In this document: piece after piece, positions 36,078 to 45,141 of the stretch
How the letters are laid out: every line of letters starts with the position of its first letter
How positions within the stretch are numbered: the stretch's first letter is position 1
Translations under genes and position numbers: made by a program
Assembly: GCF_012395835.1 (NCBI RefSeq)
Contig: NZ_JAAZSQ010000019.1
Location: 1 to 64,000 of the forward strand
Origin: Arthrobacter mobilis
GTDB lineage: Bacteria > Actinomycetota > Actinomycetes > Actinomycetales > Micrococcaceae
Direction: 5' to 3'
DNA: 64,000 nt
Notes under the pieces: generated by a model
Told to the model about the DNA's origin: nothing
Databases searched by the model: none
Seen by the model: the letters and a program-made list of their open reading frames with translations, nothing else

Positions 36078-36671
36078 GTGAGTGAATCAGTTCCCCGTTC
36101 CGCACCCCTGTTGAATATCGCCAACGTCCTGACCGCGCTGCGCATCGTCATGGTGCCCTTCTTTATCTGGTTCATGGCGGCCGGCGGCGCGGACCACGGG
36201 CTGTTCCGCTGGCTGGCGGTAGGAGTCTTCGCGGCCGCCATCTACACCGACAAGCTGGACGGGGACCTTGCCCGCAGCCGCGGACTGATCACCAACTTCG
36301 GCAAGATCGCCGATCCGATCGCCGACAAGCTGCTCATCGGGTCGGCGCTGGTCCTGCTCTCCGCCCTCGGGGAACTGCCGTGGTGGGTGACGGTGGTGAT
36401 CCTGGTGCGCGAGTTGGGCATCACGCTCCTGCGCTTCGTGGTAATCAGGTATGGCGTGATGCCGGCCTCCCGGGGGGGCAAGCTCAAGACCGTCCTGCAG
36501 ACGCTGGCGATCTTCCTGTACCTGATGCCGGTGGGCAGCTGGCTTGCCGGCGCCGCCGCAGGCTACGCTGCCGTGGCCTTTGCCGTGATGATGGTTGCCG
36601 TACTGGTCACCGTCGTCACCGGTGCCGACTATGTTGCCAAGGCCTGGCGGCTGCGTGCCGCAGGCCGCTGA
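36078..36671 (+). CDS. pgsA: CDP-diacylglycerol--glycerol-3-phosphate 3-phosphatidyltransferase
   Basis: The enzyme makes phosphatidylglycerol phosphate from CDP-diacylglycerol. It is a 197-residue CDP-alcohol phosphatidyltransferase with the signature D-x2-DG-x2-AR-x8-G-x3-D-x3-D seen as 'DKLDGDLARSRGLITNFGKIADPIAD', and about five to six transmembrane helices. The gene sits between ftsK and cinA-clgR, the position of pgsA3 (Rv2746c) in M. tuberculosis. The start is GTG 36078. Confidence 0.93.
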   Translation: MSESVPRSAPLLNIANVLTALRIVMVPFFIWFMAAGGADHGLFRWLAVGVFAAAIYTDKLDGDLARSRGLITNFGKIADPIADKLLIGSALVLLSALGELPWWVTVVILVRELGITLLRFVVIRYGVMPASRGGKLKTVLQTLAIFLYLMPVGSWLAGAAAGYAAVAFAVMMVAVLVTVVTGADYVAKAWRLRAAGR

Positions 36672-36687
36672 CCGGAAGGAACCGCCG

Positions 36688-37182
36688 ATGACGTTGAACG
36701 CAGCAGCCGAGGAAGTGGTGCTGGCGGCCATTGCCAAGGAACTGAAGGTGGCGACGGCCGAATCGCTGACGGCCGGCATGGTGGCCTCCGCACTGGCTAC
36801 GGTCCCCGGAGCCTCCGGAACACTCCAGGGTGGCGTGGTCTCCTACCAGAATGACGTGAAGTCCTCGCTGCTCGGCGTCGATGCCGACCTGCTCGAACGC
36901 AACGGCGCCGTGGACCCGGACGTCGCCCGCCAGATGGCGGCCGGGGCCCGCCGCGCCCTGAACGCCGACGTCGGCGTCGCCACCACCGGAGCCGCCGGCC
37001 CGGAGCCCCACGGAGGCAAGGCGGTGGGTACCGTTTTTGTGGGAATCGCGACGGAAGGCGGCAGCCGTGCCGTCGAATTCCGGTTCGACGGCGACCGCGC
37101 CGAGATCCGGCAGCAGGCCTGCGCCGCCGCCTTGGCCGAGCTGCGCCGCGCCGTCGCGGACCAGCCGCGCAGCACCAAATAG
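36688..37182 (+). CDS. cinA: CinA family C-terminal domain protein (NMN amidohydrolase type)
   Basis: The 164-residue protein consists only of the CinA C-terminal domain, whose family members such as PncC deamidate nicotinamide mononucleotide. Signatures are 'ATAESLTAGMVASALATVPGAS', 'GGVVSYQNDVKSSLLGV' and 'GVATTGAAGPEPHGGKAVGTVFVG'. It lacks the N-terminal MoCF-like domain of full-length CinA. ATG 36688 has GGAAGGA 7 nt upstream. It lies 16 nt after pgsA and is probably co-transcribed with it. Confidence 0.9.
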   Translation: MTLNAAAEEVVLAAIAKELKVATAESLTAGMVASALATVPGASGTLQGGVVSYQNDVKSSLLGVDADLLERNGAVDPDVARQMAAGARRALNADVGVATTGAAGPEPHGGKAVGTVFVGIATEGGSRAVEFRFDGDRAEIRQQACAAALAELRRAVADQPRSTK

Positions 37183-37220
37183 CCGAAGATAACAAGGGAA
37201 CAAATTATTCGGCCCGGTAG

Positions 37221-37249
37221 TTATCAAAGGTGTCGGCAACTGCTAGCGT
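37221..37249 (+). promoter_or_regulatory. clgR promoter candidate
   Basis: TTATCA (37221-37226), a 17-nt spacer and TAGCGT (37244-37249) lie in an unusually AT-rich stretch between cinA and clgR. The transcript would have a leader of about 90 nt to ATG 37346 or 180 nt to ATG 37436. Confidence 0.5.
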
Positions 37250-37435
37250 TGTTGGCTAAGCTTTAGAAACCAGGCGGCTTCGATCCGACGGCAGACACCG
37301 GCGATGGACTCCGCAGGAGAGATACAAGGGAGCAAGGCGATACACATGGTTAAGCAGCCCGTATCCGTGAACGGCGTGGTCCGTTGGCGTGATCCGGGCC
37401 TGCCCAAGGAAGCCCATCGGGAGAAGGAGCGCAAA

Positions 37436-37783
37436 ATGGTAGTGCTACGCCACGAAATTGGTGACGTCCTTCGCGATGTCCGGCAGCGGCAGGGCCGTAC
37501 CCTGCGCGAAGTTTCACACAGCGCCCGTGTTTCCCTCGGTTACCTGAGCGAAGTCGAGCGGGGGCAGAAGGAAGCGTCCTCGGAACTGCTGTCCTCCATC
37601 TGCTCGGCACTTGATGTACCGCTGTCCCTGATGCTCCGCGAAGTGAGCGACCGCGTGGCGGATGCCGAGGGCGTGGTCATTCCCGACACCGTGCCGCAGG
37701 AGCTGTCCCGCGAGTTTGTGTCTCCGGTACCGGACGAACTGCCCGACGACTTCAGCCAGGGCCTCGCCTCGGCCCGTTATTGA
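37436..37783 (+). CDS. clgR: ClgR-type helix-turn-helix transcriptional regulator
   Basis: The 115-residue protein has an N-terminal XRE-type HTH (about 1-65, '[40 protein letters not shown]') and a C-terminal tail rich in acidic residues and Pro. ClgR activates clp protease and repair genes in actinobacteria; M. tuberculosis Rv2745c is 112 residues and also follows pgsA3. I use ATG 37436 because AAGGAG lies 6 nt upstream. An in-frame ATG at 37346 would add 30 residues ('[18 protein letters not shown]'), and that extension may be real since it reads like coding sequence. It is convergent with marR across a strong hairpin. Confidence 0.88.
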   Translation: MVVLRHEIGDVLRDVRQRQGRTLREVSHSARVSLGYLSEVERGQKEASSELLSSICSALDVPLSLMLREVSDRVADAEGVVIPDTVPQELSREFVSPVPDELPDDFSQGLASARY

Positions 37784-37828
37784 CCGTTGCGCCAGGCCGC
37801 CGCGGCGGCTCTGTCCGGCGACTGTTTT

Positions 37829-37865
37829 GCATGGCCGGTTCCCGCACCGCGGGGACCGGCCATGC
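37829..37865. terminator. 15-bp hairpin between convergent clgR and marR
   Basis: GCATGGCCGGT (37829-37839) pairs with ACCGGCCATGC (37855-37865), extended inward by a T-G pair and three C-G pairs to a 7-nt loop. It lies between two converging genes and probably terminates both. A GTGTTT run follows on the plus side. Confidence 0.75.
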
Positions 37866-37938
37866 TGCTTCGTGTTTCGTGCCGGTGGCCGTCCGCGCCG
37901 GAGGCGGTCCTCCGCAGGGCCGGTGCAGCTGCGCAGGG

Positions 37939-38418
37939 TCAGTGCAGCGGCGGCTCGTTGGCATAGGCCTGGTTGAGCCGGTCCAGCAGGGCCGCGAGCG
38001 AATCCAGGTCTTCGACGGGCCAGTCGCCCAGGCGTTCGCGGAAGGCGCTCTTGCGCGCCAGCTGTGCGGCCGTCAGGCGGTCCCGGCCGGTTTCGGTCAG
38101 TGAAATCGACTGTGCGCGCCCGTCCACCGGATCGGCCTGCTTGTGCACCAGGCCCAGTTGCTCGAGCATGGCGATCTGCCGGCTGACCGAGGGCTTGCCG
38201 ACGCCGATATTCGCTGCCAGGTCGGTCAGCCGCATCGATTCTTCGCGCTGCAGCACTGCCAGCAGCCCGTAGGCCGCCGGCTCCATGTCGGGATGGACCT
38301 GCCGCGCCACCCGGTGCGAGTTGGCACGGGCGCGCCGCCACAGAACGCTGAGCTGCCGTTCCAGGGAGTCGATGGCTGCATCGAAATCGGGGTTGGCCGG
38401 CGGAGGCTGCTCGCTCAT
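37939..38418 (-). CDS. MarR family transcriptional regulator
   Basis: The 159-residue winged-helix regulator has a central DNA-binding part ('MRLTDLAANIGVGKPSVSRQIAMLEQLGLVHKQADPVDGRAQSISLTETGRDRL') and flanking dimerisation helices. MarR proteins usually repress adjacent genes in response to small phenolic or oxidative ligands; no obvious target lies beside it, apart from the divergent DUF3046 gene 71 nt away. ATG 38418 ('MSEQPPPANP') is preferred to ATG 38427 because TACAAT is exactly 7 nt upstream. Confidence 0.92.
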   Translation of the reverse strand: MSEQPPPANPDFDAAIDSLERQLSVLWRRARANSHRVARQVHPDMEPAAYGLLAVLQREESMRLTDLAANIGVGKPSVSRQIAMLEQLGLVHKQADPVDGRAQSISLTETGRDRLTAAQLARKSAFRERLGDWPVEDLDSLAALLDRLNQAYANEPPLH

Positions 38419-38425
38419 GGTCCCC

Positions 38426-38431
38426 ATTGTA
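38426..38431 (-). promoter_or_regulatory. -10 hexamer TACAAT, leaderless-type, marR
   Basis: On the minus strand TACAAT ends 7 nt before the ATG at 38418. There is no ribosome site. Confidence 0.55.
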
Positions 38432-38489
38432 ATTCCCGTCCGCGCCGAGCCCGGATGAATCGGCAGGGCCGGCGTGAGAAGATATCCCG

Positions 38490-38711
38490 ATGCGGCTGAG
38501 CGACTTCTGGCGACTGATGGATGACGAATTCGGATCCGGTTATTCGCGGGTCCTGGCGGCCGACCTGGTGCTCACGGGCCTCGGCGGACGCACGGCTCTC
38601 CAGGCGCTGGAGGCTGGAATTCCGCCGAAGTCCGTCTGGCTCGCCGTCTGCGAGATGCAGGACGTTCCGCCGCAGCGGCGGCTTGGCCGGGACATCAAGC
38701 CGAAGCGCTGA
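38490..38711 (+). CDS. DUF3046 domain protein
   Basis: The 73-residue protein covers the whole DUF3046 family ('MRLSDFWRLMDDEFGSGYSRVLAADLVLTGLGGRTALQALEAG'). Homologues are encoded directly upstream of recA across actinobacteria (Rv2738c in M. tuberculosis). It is small, mainly helical, with a basic C-terminus ('RRLGRDIKPKR'). The function is unknown; the location suggests a link to recombination or the SOS response, but nothing in the sequence proves this. Confidence 0.88.
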   Translation: MRLSDFWRLMDDEFGSGYSRVLAADLVLTGLGGRTALQALEAGIPPKSVWLAVCEMQDVPPQRRLGRDIKPKR

Positions 38712-38762
38712 GCGGGCCCCAGGCGCCACCGGCGCGCCCGCCCGGCGGAACCCGCAAAGGGT

Positions 38763-38791
38763 TCGAATATTTGTTCGGATAGGAGTATGCT
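38763..38791 (+). promoter_or_regulatory. recA promoter with SOS (LexA) box
   Basis: CGAAT-ATTT-GTTCG at 38764-38777 matches the Gram-positive LexA box CGAAC-N4-GTTCG with one mismatch. It covers the -35 position (TCGAAT 38763-38768) that is 17 nt from the -10 TATGCT (38786-38791). TAGGAG...CTCCTA (38780-38795) forms a 6-bp palindrome over the -10. The leader to the recA ATG is about 140 nt. Confidence 0.8.
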
Positions 38792-38937
38792 CCTACACAG
38801 GAACTGAATTTGCACCGGGGCGGCCGTGTTTGTCCACATCTGGCCACGGCGCCGCAATTTTGTCAGTACCGCAGGCTACCGTCGCAGGTGGGCAAAGAAG
38901 TCAGGCCCGCAAGGCCACTATGAAACCGAGGTGAACA

Positions 38938-39990
38938 ATGGCCGCACCGGCAGACCGCGAAAAGGCTCTCGAAGCCGCACTCGCGCAGATCGACAAGCAG
39001 TTCGGCAAGGGCTCCGTCATGCGTCTGGGTGACGACAGCCGCGCGCCGATCGAAACCATCCCCACCGGCTCCATCGCGCTGGATGTGGCGCTGGGCATCG
39101 GCGGGCTGCCGCGTGGCCGCGTCGTGGAGATCTATGGCCCGGAATCCTCCGGCAAGACCACCGTCGCCCTGCATGCGGTGGCCAACGCCCAGCGCAACGG
39201 CGGCATTGCTGCGTTCATCGACGCCGAACACGCGCTGGATCCGGACTACGCCAAGAAGCTGGGCGTGGACACCGACGCCCTGCTGGTGTCCCAGCCGGAC
39301 ACCGGCGAGCAGGCGCTGGAGATCATGGACATGCTGGTGGGCTCCGGCTCGCTGGACATCGTGGTCGTGGACTCCGTTGCCGCCCTGGTGCCCCGGGCGG
39401 AAATCGAAGGCGAAATGGGCGATAGCCATGTGGGCCTCCAGGCGCGCCTGATGAGCCAAGCGCTGCGGAAGATCACCGGCCGGCTGAACCAGACCAAGAC
39501 CACGGCGATCTTCATCAACCAGCTGCGTGAGAAGATCGGCGTCTTCTTCGGCAGCCCGGAAACCACCACCGGCGGCAAGGCGCTGAAGTTCTACGCCTCG
39601 GTCCGCATCGACGTGCGGCGCATCGAGACCCTCAAGGAGGGGACGAACCCGGTGGGCAACCGCACCCGTGCCAAGATCGTCAAGAACAAGATGGCCCCGC
39701 CCTTCAAGCAGGCCGAGTTCGACATCCTCTACGGGCAGGGTATCTCCCGCGAGGGCGGACTGATCGACATGGGCGTGGAGCACGGCCTGGTGAAGAAGTC
39801 CGGTGCGTGGTTTACCTACGACGGGGACCAGCTGGGCCAGGGCAAGGAGAACGCCCGCAACTTCCTGAAGGACAATCCGGACCTCGCCGATGAGCTCGAG
39901 CGGCGGATTAAGGAGAAGCTGGGCGTGGGTGTCCGGCCGGAGGCCGGCGAGGGCGGCGAGCCCAAACTCAAGGCCGTGGACGGCATCTAG
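38938..39990 (+). CDS. recA: Recombinase RecA
   Basis: RecA forms ATP-dependent filaments on single-stranded DNA, drives strand exchange and stimulates LexA self-cleavage. The product is 350 residues with Walker A GPESSGKT at 67-74, Walker B '[24 protein letters not shown]', loop 2 '[20 protein letters not shown]' and a C-terminal domain. There is no intein, unlike M. tuberculosis RecA. ATG 38938 has GAGGTG 4-5 nt upstream. It is SOS-controlled by the box above, and recX begins 3 nt after its stop. Confidence 0.99.
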   Translation: MAAPADREKALEAALAQIDKQFGKGSVMRLGDDSRAPIETIPTGSIALDVALGIGGLPRGRVVEIYGPESSGKTTVALHAVANAQRNGGIAAFIDAEHALDPDYAKKLGVDTDALLVSQPDTGEQALEIMDMLVGSGSLDIVVVDSVAALVPRAEIEGEMGDSHVGLQARLMSQALRKITGRLNQTKTTAIFINQLREKIGVFFGSPETTTGGKALKFYASVRIDVRRIETLKEGTNPVGNRTRAKIVKNKMAPPFKQAEFDILYGQGISREGGLIDMGVEHGLVKKSGAWFTYDGDQLGQGKENARNFLKDNPDLADELERRIKEKLGVGVRPEAGEGGEPKLKAVDGI

Positions 39991-39993
39991 CCG

Positions 39994-40557
39994 GTGCGGC
40001 CCGAACGCGGCAGGTCCGCCGGACCAACGCCGGGAACACCGGCGGACCTGACCCCGGAAGCAGATCCGTACGAGGTGGCGCGCGCCATCGTGCTGCGCCA
40101 GCTGACGGTGGCGCCGAAAAGCCGCCGGCAGCTGGAACTGAAGCTGGCCGAGCGCGGTGTTCCCGGCGAAGTGGCGGCCGCGGTGCTGGACCGTTTCGAA
40201 GAAGTCGAGCTGATCGACGACGCCGAGTTCGCCAGGATGTGGGTCAGCAGCCGGGCGCGGACACGTTCGCTCGCCCGGAGTGCCCTGCGGCGCGAACTGG
40301 CGGAGAAGGGCGTCGGGCCGGAGGAGTCCGAGGCGGCCCTGGAGCAGCTCTCCGACGAGGATGAGGTTGCTGCCGCGCGCGAGCTGGTCCGCCGGAAGCT
40401 GGGCGCCGGCCGCGTGCCGGCGGACCGGGGCGAACGGGAGAAGGCGGTCCGGCGGCTCGCGTCGATGCTGGCCCGCAAGGGCTACCCGCCAGCACTGGCC
40501 TTCAAGGTCGTGAGCGAAGAACTCGGGCACGCTGCGGGGGAAACCGACACGCCGTAA
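39994..40557 (+). CDS. recX: Regulatory protein RecX
   Basis: RecX caps RecA filaments and inhibits strand exchange. The 187-residue helical protein shows the repeated three-helix RecX pattern: 'ARAIVLRQLTVAPKSRRQLELKLAERGVPGE', 'EVELIDDAEFARMWVSSRARTRSLARSALRRELAEKGV' and 'VRRLASMLARKGYPPALAFKVV'. GTG 39994 lies 3 nt after recA with no clear ribosome site, consistent with coupling or low expression. An N-terminal Pro/Gly-rich stretch of about 28 residues precedes the conserved part. Confidence 0.93.
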   Translation: MRPERGRSAGPTPGTPADLTPEADPYEVARAIVLRQLTVAPKSRRQLELKLAERGVPGEVAAAVLDRFEEVELIDDAEFARMWVSSRARTRSLARSALRRELAEKGVGPEESEAALEQLSDEDEVAAARELVRRKLGAGRVPADRGEREKAVRRLASMLARKGYPPALAFKVVSEELGHAAGETDTP

Positions 40558-40644
40558 TCAAACTGAGATGTTCGTCACTTAAACGGCCGATTTCTTTATC
40601 TTTTTGAGACTTTTCCCAGAAACGGTCCGTACGGTCCTGCTTCC

Positions 40645-41646
40645 GTGACCGCACGAGACCAGCTGACTGCCCCCAAGACCCCCGCCGCACCCGATTCCCT
40701 GTCCACACCGGAGCACGAACGGCGCGAGCAGAAGCGCGCCCGGCGCCGCCTCGAACAGCACCGCCGGCTGCGTACCGGCCTCGCCCTGGGGCTGACCGCC
40801 CTCGCCGCCCTGGCTGCGACCACGGCGGCCTTGCCCGTCCAGGAAACCGGCACGGCCGAGGCAGCGCCGGCATCGGCGCTGACCGGCCTCGTGGCGCTGG
40901 CCCAGTCGTCCGCAATCCCGGGCGCTGCAGCCGCAGATGCCGGCGGCTCCGACATGGACGGTGCGGTCCGGGCGGACGGACCGGCGAAGCCGCAGGAGCC
41001 GGGGCAGGCCGCCGCCGGACACGGCGCAGGCGGACACGGCGCCGGCCAGGCAGCGGCACAGCCGGCCGGCCAGCAGCCCGCAGCTGCCGCGGAGGCGGCT
41101 TCGGGAGCCGCCCCGCAGCAGGATGCGCAGGACAGGCCAGCCCAGACCAAGGCAACGCAGGACAGCGCGCCCCAGGCCGCGCAGCAGGACGCGCGGGCCG
41201 GACAGGTCCAGGCTGACGCCGCACGGAAGGCGGCCGAAGCCGAGGCCGCGCGGAAGGCGGCGCAGGAGAAGGCTGCCCAGGCCGAGGCAGCGCAGAAGGC
41301 CGCCCAGCAGAAGGCCGCAGCAGCAGGCAAACCCGTCAACAATCCGGCGGCGGCCAAGGCTTATGCCTCCCGGGAACTGCGCAGCTACGGCTGGGATGCC
41401 TCCCAGATGCCCTGCCTGGACAGGCTGTGGAAGCGGGAGTCGGACTGGCTGACCAGCGCCACCAACCCCAGCAGCGGGGCCTACGGGATCGTGCAGTCGC
41501 TGCCCGGCGACAAAATGGCCACGGCGGGACCGGACTGGCGGACAAATTACGAAACCCAGATCGACTGGGGCCTGGACTACATTGACGGCCGCTACGGTTC
41601 GCCCTGCTCCGCCCTGCAGTTCCACTACGCCAACAACTGGTACTAG
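40645..41646 (+). CDS. Secreted transglycosylase-like domain protein with coiled-coil linker
   Basis: The 333-residue protein has a basic cytoplasmic N-terminus (about 1-50), a signal/anchor helix (about 50-68, 'RTGLALGLTALAALAATTAAL') and an 'AEAAPA' cleavage-like site. A long Ala/Gln-rich low-complexity and coiled-coil region follows (about 100-235, heptad-like 'AARKAAEAEAARKAAQEKAA'). The C-terminal approximately 95 residues ('ASRELRSYGWDASQMPCLDRLWKRESDWLTSATNPSSGAYGIVQSLPG' onward) resemble the lysozyme/SLT-like fold of actinobacterial cell-wall enzymes, with Glu in 'RESDW' as the probable catalytic residue. GTG 40645 is used. The 87-nt upstream gap is AT-rich. It lies between recX and miaB. 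Confidence 0.83.
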   Translation: MTARDQLTAPKTPAAPDSLSTPEHERREQKRARRRLEQHRRLRTGLALGLTALAALAATTAALPVQETGTAEAAPASALTGLVALAQSSAIPGAAAADAGGSDMDGAVRADGPAKPQEPGQAAAGHGAGGHGAGQAAAQPAGQQPAAAAEAASGAAPQQDAQDRPAQTKATQDSAPQAAQQDARAGQVQADAARKAAEAEAARKAAQEKAAQAEAAQKAAQQKAAAAGKPVNNPAAAKAYASRELRSYGWDASQMPCLDRLWKRESDWLTSATNPSSGAYGIVQSLPGDKMATAGPDWRTNYETQIDWGLDYIDGRYGSPCSALQFHYANNWY

Positions 41647-41693
41647 GAACTGGTGCCCGGGGACGGGATTATCAGCCGCGCACGCGCGAGCAT

Positions 41694-41699
41694 TACCCT
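41694..41699 (+). promoter_or_regulatory. -10 hexamer TACCCT, leaderless-type, miaB
   Basis: TACCCT is 6 nt before GTG 41706. There is no ribosome site. Confidence 0.5.
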
Positions 41700-41705
41700 T
41701 AATAG

Positions 41706-43229
41706 GTGAGTTTGACCATCCCCGCCCCCGGTTCCAGCACCAGCGACGCCCGTGTGCGCACCTACCAGGTGCGTACCTTCGGCTGCCAGATGAACGTCCA
41801 TGATTCCGAACGGCTGGCCGGCCTGCTTGAGGCCGCCGGGCTGGTCAAGGATGAGTCCGGGCAGGCCGACGTCGTTGTCTTCAATACCTGTGCGGTCCGC
41901 GAGAACGCGGACAACAAGCTGTACGGCAACCTCGGGCAGCTGGCGCCGGTGAAGGAACGCAATCCGGGGATGCAGATCGCCGTCGGCGGCTGCCTGGCGC
42001 AGAAGGACCGCGAGACGATCCTGCAGAAGGCACCGTGGGTGGACGTGGTGTTCGGCACCCACAATGTCGGTTCGCTGCCGGCGCTGCTGGAGCGCGCCCG
42101 GCATAACAACGAGGCCCAGCTGGAAATCCTCGAGTCGCTGGAGGTCTTCCCCTCCACCCTGCCCACCAAGCGCGACGCGGTGTACTCGGGCTGGGTATCG
42201 ATCTCCGTCGGCTGCAACAACACCTGCACCTTCTGCATCGTTCCGTCGCTGCGCGGCAAGGAACGCGACCGCCGGCCCGGGGAGATCCTGGCCGAGATCC
42301 AGGCGCTGGTGGACGACGGCGCCATCGAGGTCACCCTGCTGGGACAGAATGTGAACTCCTACGGCGTCGAATTCGGCGACCGGGGGGCCTTCGCCAAGCT
42401 GCTGCGGGCCTGCGGGCAGATCCAGGGCCTCGAGCGCGTGCGGTTCACCAGTCCGCACCCGGCGGCGTTCACCGACGATGTGATCGACGCCATGGCCGAG
42501 ACGCCCAACGTCATGCCGCAGCTGCACATGCCGCTGCAGTCCGGCTCCGACAAGGTGCTCAAGGACATGCGCCGGTCCTACCGGTCCAGGAAATTCCTCG
42601 GCATCCTGGAGAAGGTCCGCGAACGCATCCCGCACGCGGCCATTTCCACCGACATCATCGTTGGCTTCCCGGGGGAGACCGAGGAGGATTTCCAGGCCAC
42701 CCTCGACGTCGTTGAGCAGTCCCGCTTTGCCAGCGCCTTCACCTTCCAGTACTCCAAGCGGCCGGGCACGCCGGCCGCCGAACTGCCGGACCAGCTGCCC
42801 AAGGCGGTGGTGCAGGAGCGCTACGAGCGCCTGATCGCCTTGCAGGACCGCATTGCCGCCGAGGAGAACGCCCGGCAGGTCGGCCGCCAGGTAGAGGTGA
42901 TGGTCACCGCCGCGCAGGGGCGCAAGGCCAGCGAGACCCACCGGCTGTCCGGCCGGGCCCGGGACCAGCGGCTGGTGCATTTTTCCGTTCCCGATGGCGC
43001 CGAGGTGCCCCGTCCGGGGGACCTGGTCACCGTGACCGTCACCGAGGCCGCACCGTTCCATCTCATCGCCGATGCGGCTGGTCCGGCCGACTACTCGGTG
43101 CGCCGCTCCCGGGCCGGGGACGCCTGGGACCGCGCGCAGGCGGAGTCCTGCGGCGTTCCCTCGCCGGGGGCCGCCCAAGGCAGGGGCGTGTCACTGGGCA
43201 TGCCCTCGCTGCCGGTCCGCTCCAGCTGA
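41706..43229 (+). CDS. miaB: tRNA-2-methylthio-N6-dimethylallyladenosine synthase MiaB
   Basis: MiaB is a radical-SAM methylthiotransferase acting on i6A37 of tRNAs reading UNN codons. The product is 507 residues. The N-terminal auxiliary-cluster cysteines are Cys27, Cys62 and Cys96; the SAM motif is Cys170-x3-Cys174-x2-Cys177 ('CNNTCTFC'). A TRAM domain follows (about 380-445). About 50 extra C-terminal residues after the TRAM domain are Pro/Gly/Ser-rich. It is adjacent to miaA, which makes its substrate, and to dapF. Confidence 0.96.
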   Translation: MSLTIPAPGSSTSDARVRTYQVRTFGCQMNVHDSERLAGLLEAAGLVKDESGQADVVVFNTCAVRENADNKLYGNLGQLAPVKERNPGMQIAVGGCLAQKDRETILQKAPWVDVVFGTHNVGSLPALLERARHNNEAQLEILESLEVFPSTLPTKRDAVYSGWVSISVGCNNTCTFCIVPSLRGKERDRRPGEILAEIQALVDDGAIEVTLLGQNVNSYGVEFGDRGAFAKLLRACGQIQGLERVRFTSPHPAAFTDDVIDAMAETPNVMPQLHMPLQSGSDKVLKDMRRSYRSRKFLGILEKVRERIPHAAISTDIIVGFPGETEEDFQATLDVVEQSRFASAFTFQYSKRPGTPAAELPDQLPKAVVQERYERLIALQDRIAAEENARQVGRQVEVMVTAAQGRKASETHRLSGRARDQRLVHFSVPDGAEVPRPGDLVTVTVTEAAPFHLIADAAGPADYSVRRSRAGDAWDRAQAESCGVPSPGAAQGRGVSLGMPSLPVRSS

Positions 43230-43243
43230 GGGCGGGCCGCGCT

Positions 43244-44182
43244 GTGGCCGGTTCCACCCCCGCGGGGGCTGCAGGAAGCATCCCGCCGGTGATCGCCGTC
43301 GTCGGGCCCACCGGGTCCGGCAAGTCCGACCTGGCCGTCGCCCTGGCCGAACGGCTGGAAGGCGAGGTCATTAACGCCGATGCCCTGCAGTTCTACCGCG
43401 GCATGGACATCGGCACCGCGAAGATGACCCTCGAGGAGCGCCGGGGCGTACCGCACCACCTGCTGGACATCCTGGAGGTGCATGAGGAGGCCAGCGTCTC
43501 GGATTTCCAGCAGCAGGCCCGTGCCGCCGTGGCCGCGATCCACGCGCGCGGCCGGCGCGCCATCCTGGCCGGGGGATCGGGGCTGTACGTGCGCGCGGCG
43601 CTGGATGTGATCGAGTTCCCGGGGACTGACCCGGGGCTGCGCCGGCGGCTCGAGGCCGAGCTCGCGGACGAGGGCATGGCGGCGCTGCGTGAACGGCTTC
43701 GGCGGGTGGATCCGGTGTCGGCCCAGCGGCTGGGCGATGCCCGGCGCATCGTGCGGGCGCTGGAAGTCCACGAGCTGACCGGAAGGGCCTTCAGTTCCTT
43801 CATGCCCGAACGCCGCTACCTCCAGCCGGCGGTGCAGATCGGTCTGGAGGTGGACCGCGAGGAGCTGAAGGAGCGGCTGGCCCGCCGCGTGCACCGGATG
43901 GCCGGGGCCGGGCTGCTCGAGGAGGTCCGGGCCCTGGAGGCCCGCGGGTTGCGCGGCGGCAGGACCGCGTCGCGGGCCCTCGGCTATGCCCAGTTCCTGA
44001 AGGTGCTGGACGGAGAGTGGGGCATCGACGAGGCAGTCGCGGATACCATTGCCGCCACCCGCAAGTTCGCCCGCCGGCAGCTGACCTGGTTCCGGGCGGA
44101 CGGGCGGATCGCCTGGTTCGGCTGGCAGGATCCGCAGCTGGTGCCGAAGGTCCTCGAACACATCGCTAAGCTGGAGGGGTGA
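43244..44182 (+). CDS. miaA: tRNA dimethylallyltransferase
   Basis: MiaA transfers dimethylallyl from DMAPP to N6 of A37 in tRNA, the step before MiaB. The product is 312 residues with the P-loop GPTGSGKS at 21-28, '[17 protein letters not shown]', '[20 protein letters not shown]' and '[14 protein letters not shown]'. The GTG 43244 start adds about 15 residues before the conserved core; GAGGGCGGG lies upstream. Its stop overlaps the dapF start. The isoprenoid donor ultimately depends on the MEP pathway (ispG in this window). Confidence 0.96.
   Translation: MAGSTPAGAAGSIPPVIAVVGPTGSGKSDLAVALAERLEGEVINADALQFYRGMDIGTAKMTLEERRGVPHHLLDILEVHEEASVSDFQQQARAAVAAIHARGRRAILAGGSGLYVRAALDVIEFPGTDPGLRRRLEAELADEGMAALRERLRRVDPVSAQRLGDARRIVRALEVHELTGRAFSSFMPERRYLQPAVQIGLEVDREELKERLARRVHRMAGAGLLEEVRALEARGLRGGRTASRALGYAQFLKVLDGEWGIDEAVADTIAATRKFARRQLTWFRADGRIAWFGWQDPQLVPKVLEHIAKLEG
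44167..44172 (+). promoter_or_regulatory. -10-like TAAGCT before dapF
   Basis: TAAGCT, inside the end of miaA, is 6 nt before GTG 44179. GGAGGG also abuts the start, so both leaderless and read-through expression are possible. Confidence 0.4.
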
Positions 44183-45129
44183 GTTTGTCTATTTCCACCG
44201 ACGCCGCCGGCGCCTCCGGCGCATTGTCGGCGCTGGCCGGCCTGCCCTTCGCCAAGGGCCACGGCACCGGCAACGACTTCATCCTGGTGGCCGACCCCGA
44301 CGGGGCGCACGAGATCACCCCGGCCGCCGTGGCGGCGCTGTGCGACCGGCACCGGGGGATTGGCGCGGACGGGCTGATCCGGGCCATCCGCTCGGAGCGC
44401 CTGCCCGAAGGCCGCGCCCTGCTGGAGACCGAACCGGCGGCCGAGTGGTTCATGGACTACCGCAACGGGGACGGTTCGGTGTCCGAAATGTGCGGCAACG
44501 GCGTGCGGGTGTTCGTCCACTTCCTCCTGGATCAGGGCTTGGTGGAGCTGGCCGGCGGCGGTTCAGTGACCATCGGCACCCGGGCAGGCATCAAGGTGGT
44601 GACCCGGTCGGCCAACGGCTATGCCGTGGACATGGGTCCGTGGAGCTTCATCTTTCCCGACCATGCCGCCGCCAAATCCATGGACTCGGTGGTGCACGCC
44701 GACGGACTCGAGGTGCCGCGCCCGGCGCTGAGCATCAGCATGGGCAACCCCCATACCGTGGTGGCGCTGGCCGAACTGGAGGAACTGGCAGCGACCAGGC
44801 TGTACGAGGCTCCCGAGGTCCAGCCGCTGCCCGAGCATGGCACGAACGTGGAGTTCGTCGTTCCGGCGGAGCCGCTGGTGGCGGACGGGGCAGGCAGCAT
44901 CACCATGCGCGTGCATGAGCGCGGCGTGGGTGAAACCCAGTCGTGCGGCACCGGAGCCTGCGCCGCGGCCGCGGCGATCCGCTACTGGGCCGGCGCCGGT
45001 GCGCCGGATGACTGGCAGGTGTCGGTGCCCGGCGGTGTGGTGCGCGTCAGGTTCCTGGCCCGGGACGGGGCCGAGCATGTCGAATTGAGCGGCCCGGCGG
45101 TTTTGGTCGCCCGCGGAACCCTCGTCTAG
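44179..45129 (+). CDS. dapF: Diaminopimelate epimerase
   Basis: DapF interconverts LL- and meso-diaminopimelate using two cysteines without a cofactor. The product is 316 residues with the catalytic pair Cys105 ('[10 protein letters not shown]') and Cys256 ('[10 protein letters not shown]'), and the start of the core at '[14 protein letters not shown]'. About 20 extra N-terminal residues precede the core. The GTG overlaps the miaA stop. miaA-dapF-hflX is conserved in M. tuberculosis (Rv2727c-Rv2725c); here the leftward methyltransferase gene is inserted before hflX. Confidence 0.96.
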   Translation: MSLSISTDAAGASGALSALAGLPFAKGHGTGNDFILVADPDGAHEITPAAVAALCDRHRGIGADGLIRAIRSERLPEGRALLETEPAAEWFMDYRNGDGSVSEMCGNGVRVFVHFLLDQGLVELAGGGSVTIGTRAGIKVVTRSANGYAVDMGPWSFIFPDHAAAKSMDSVVHADGLEVPRPALSISMGNPHTVVALAELEELAATRLYEAPEVQPLPEHGTNVEFVVPAEPLVADGAGSITMRVHERGVGETQSCGTGACAAAAAIRYWAGAGAPDDWQVSVPGGVVRVRFLARDGAEHVELSGPAVLVARGTLV

Positions 45130-45141
45130 CTCGCGCGGCGC

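Noticed and set aside
33143-36241. 1032-codon open frame on the minus strand across ftsK
   Set aside because: Codon-bias shadow. The plus strand has FtsK with Walker motifs; the antisense product is His/Arg/Gly-rich without recognisable structure.
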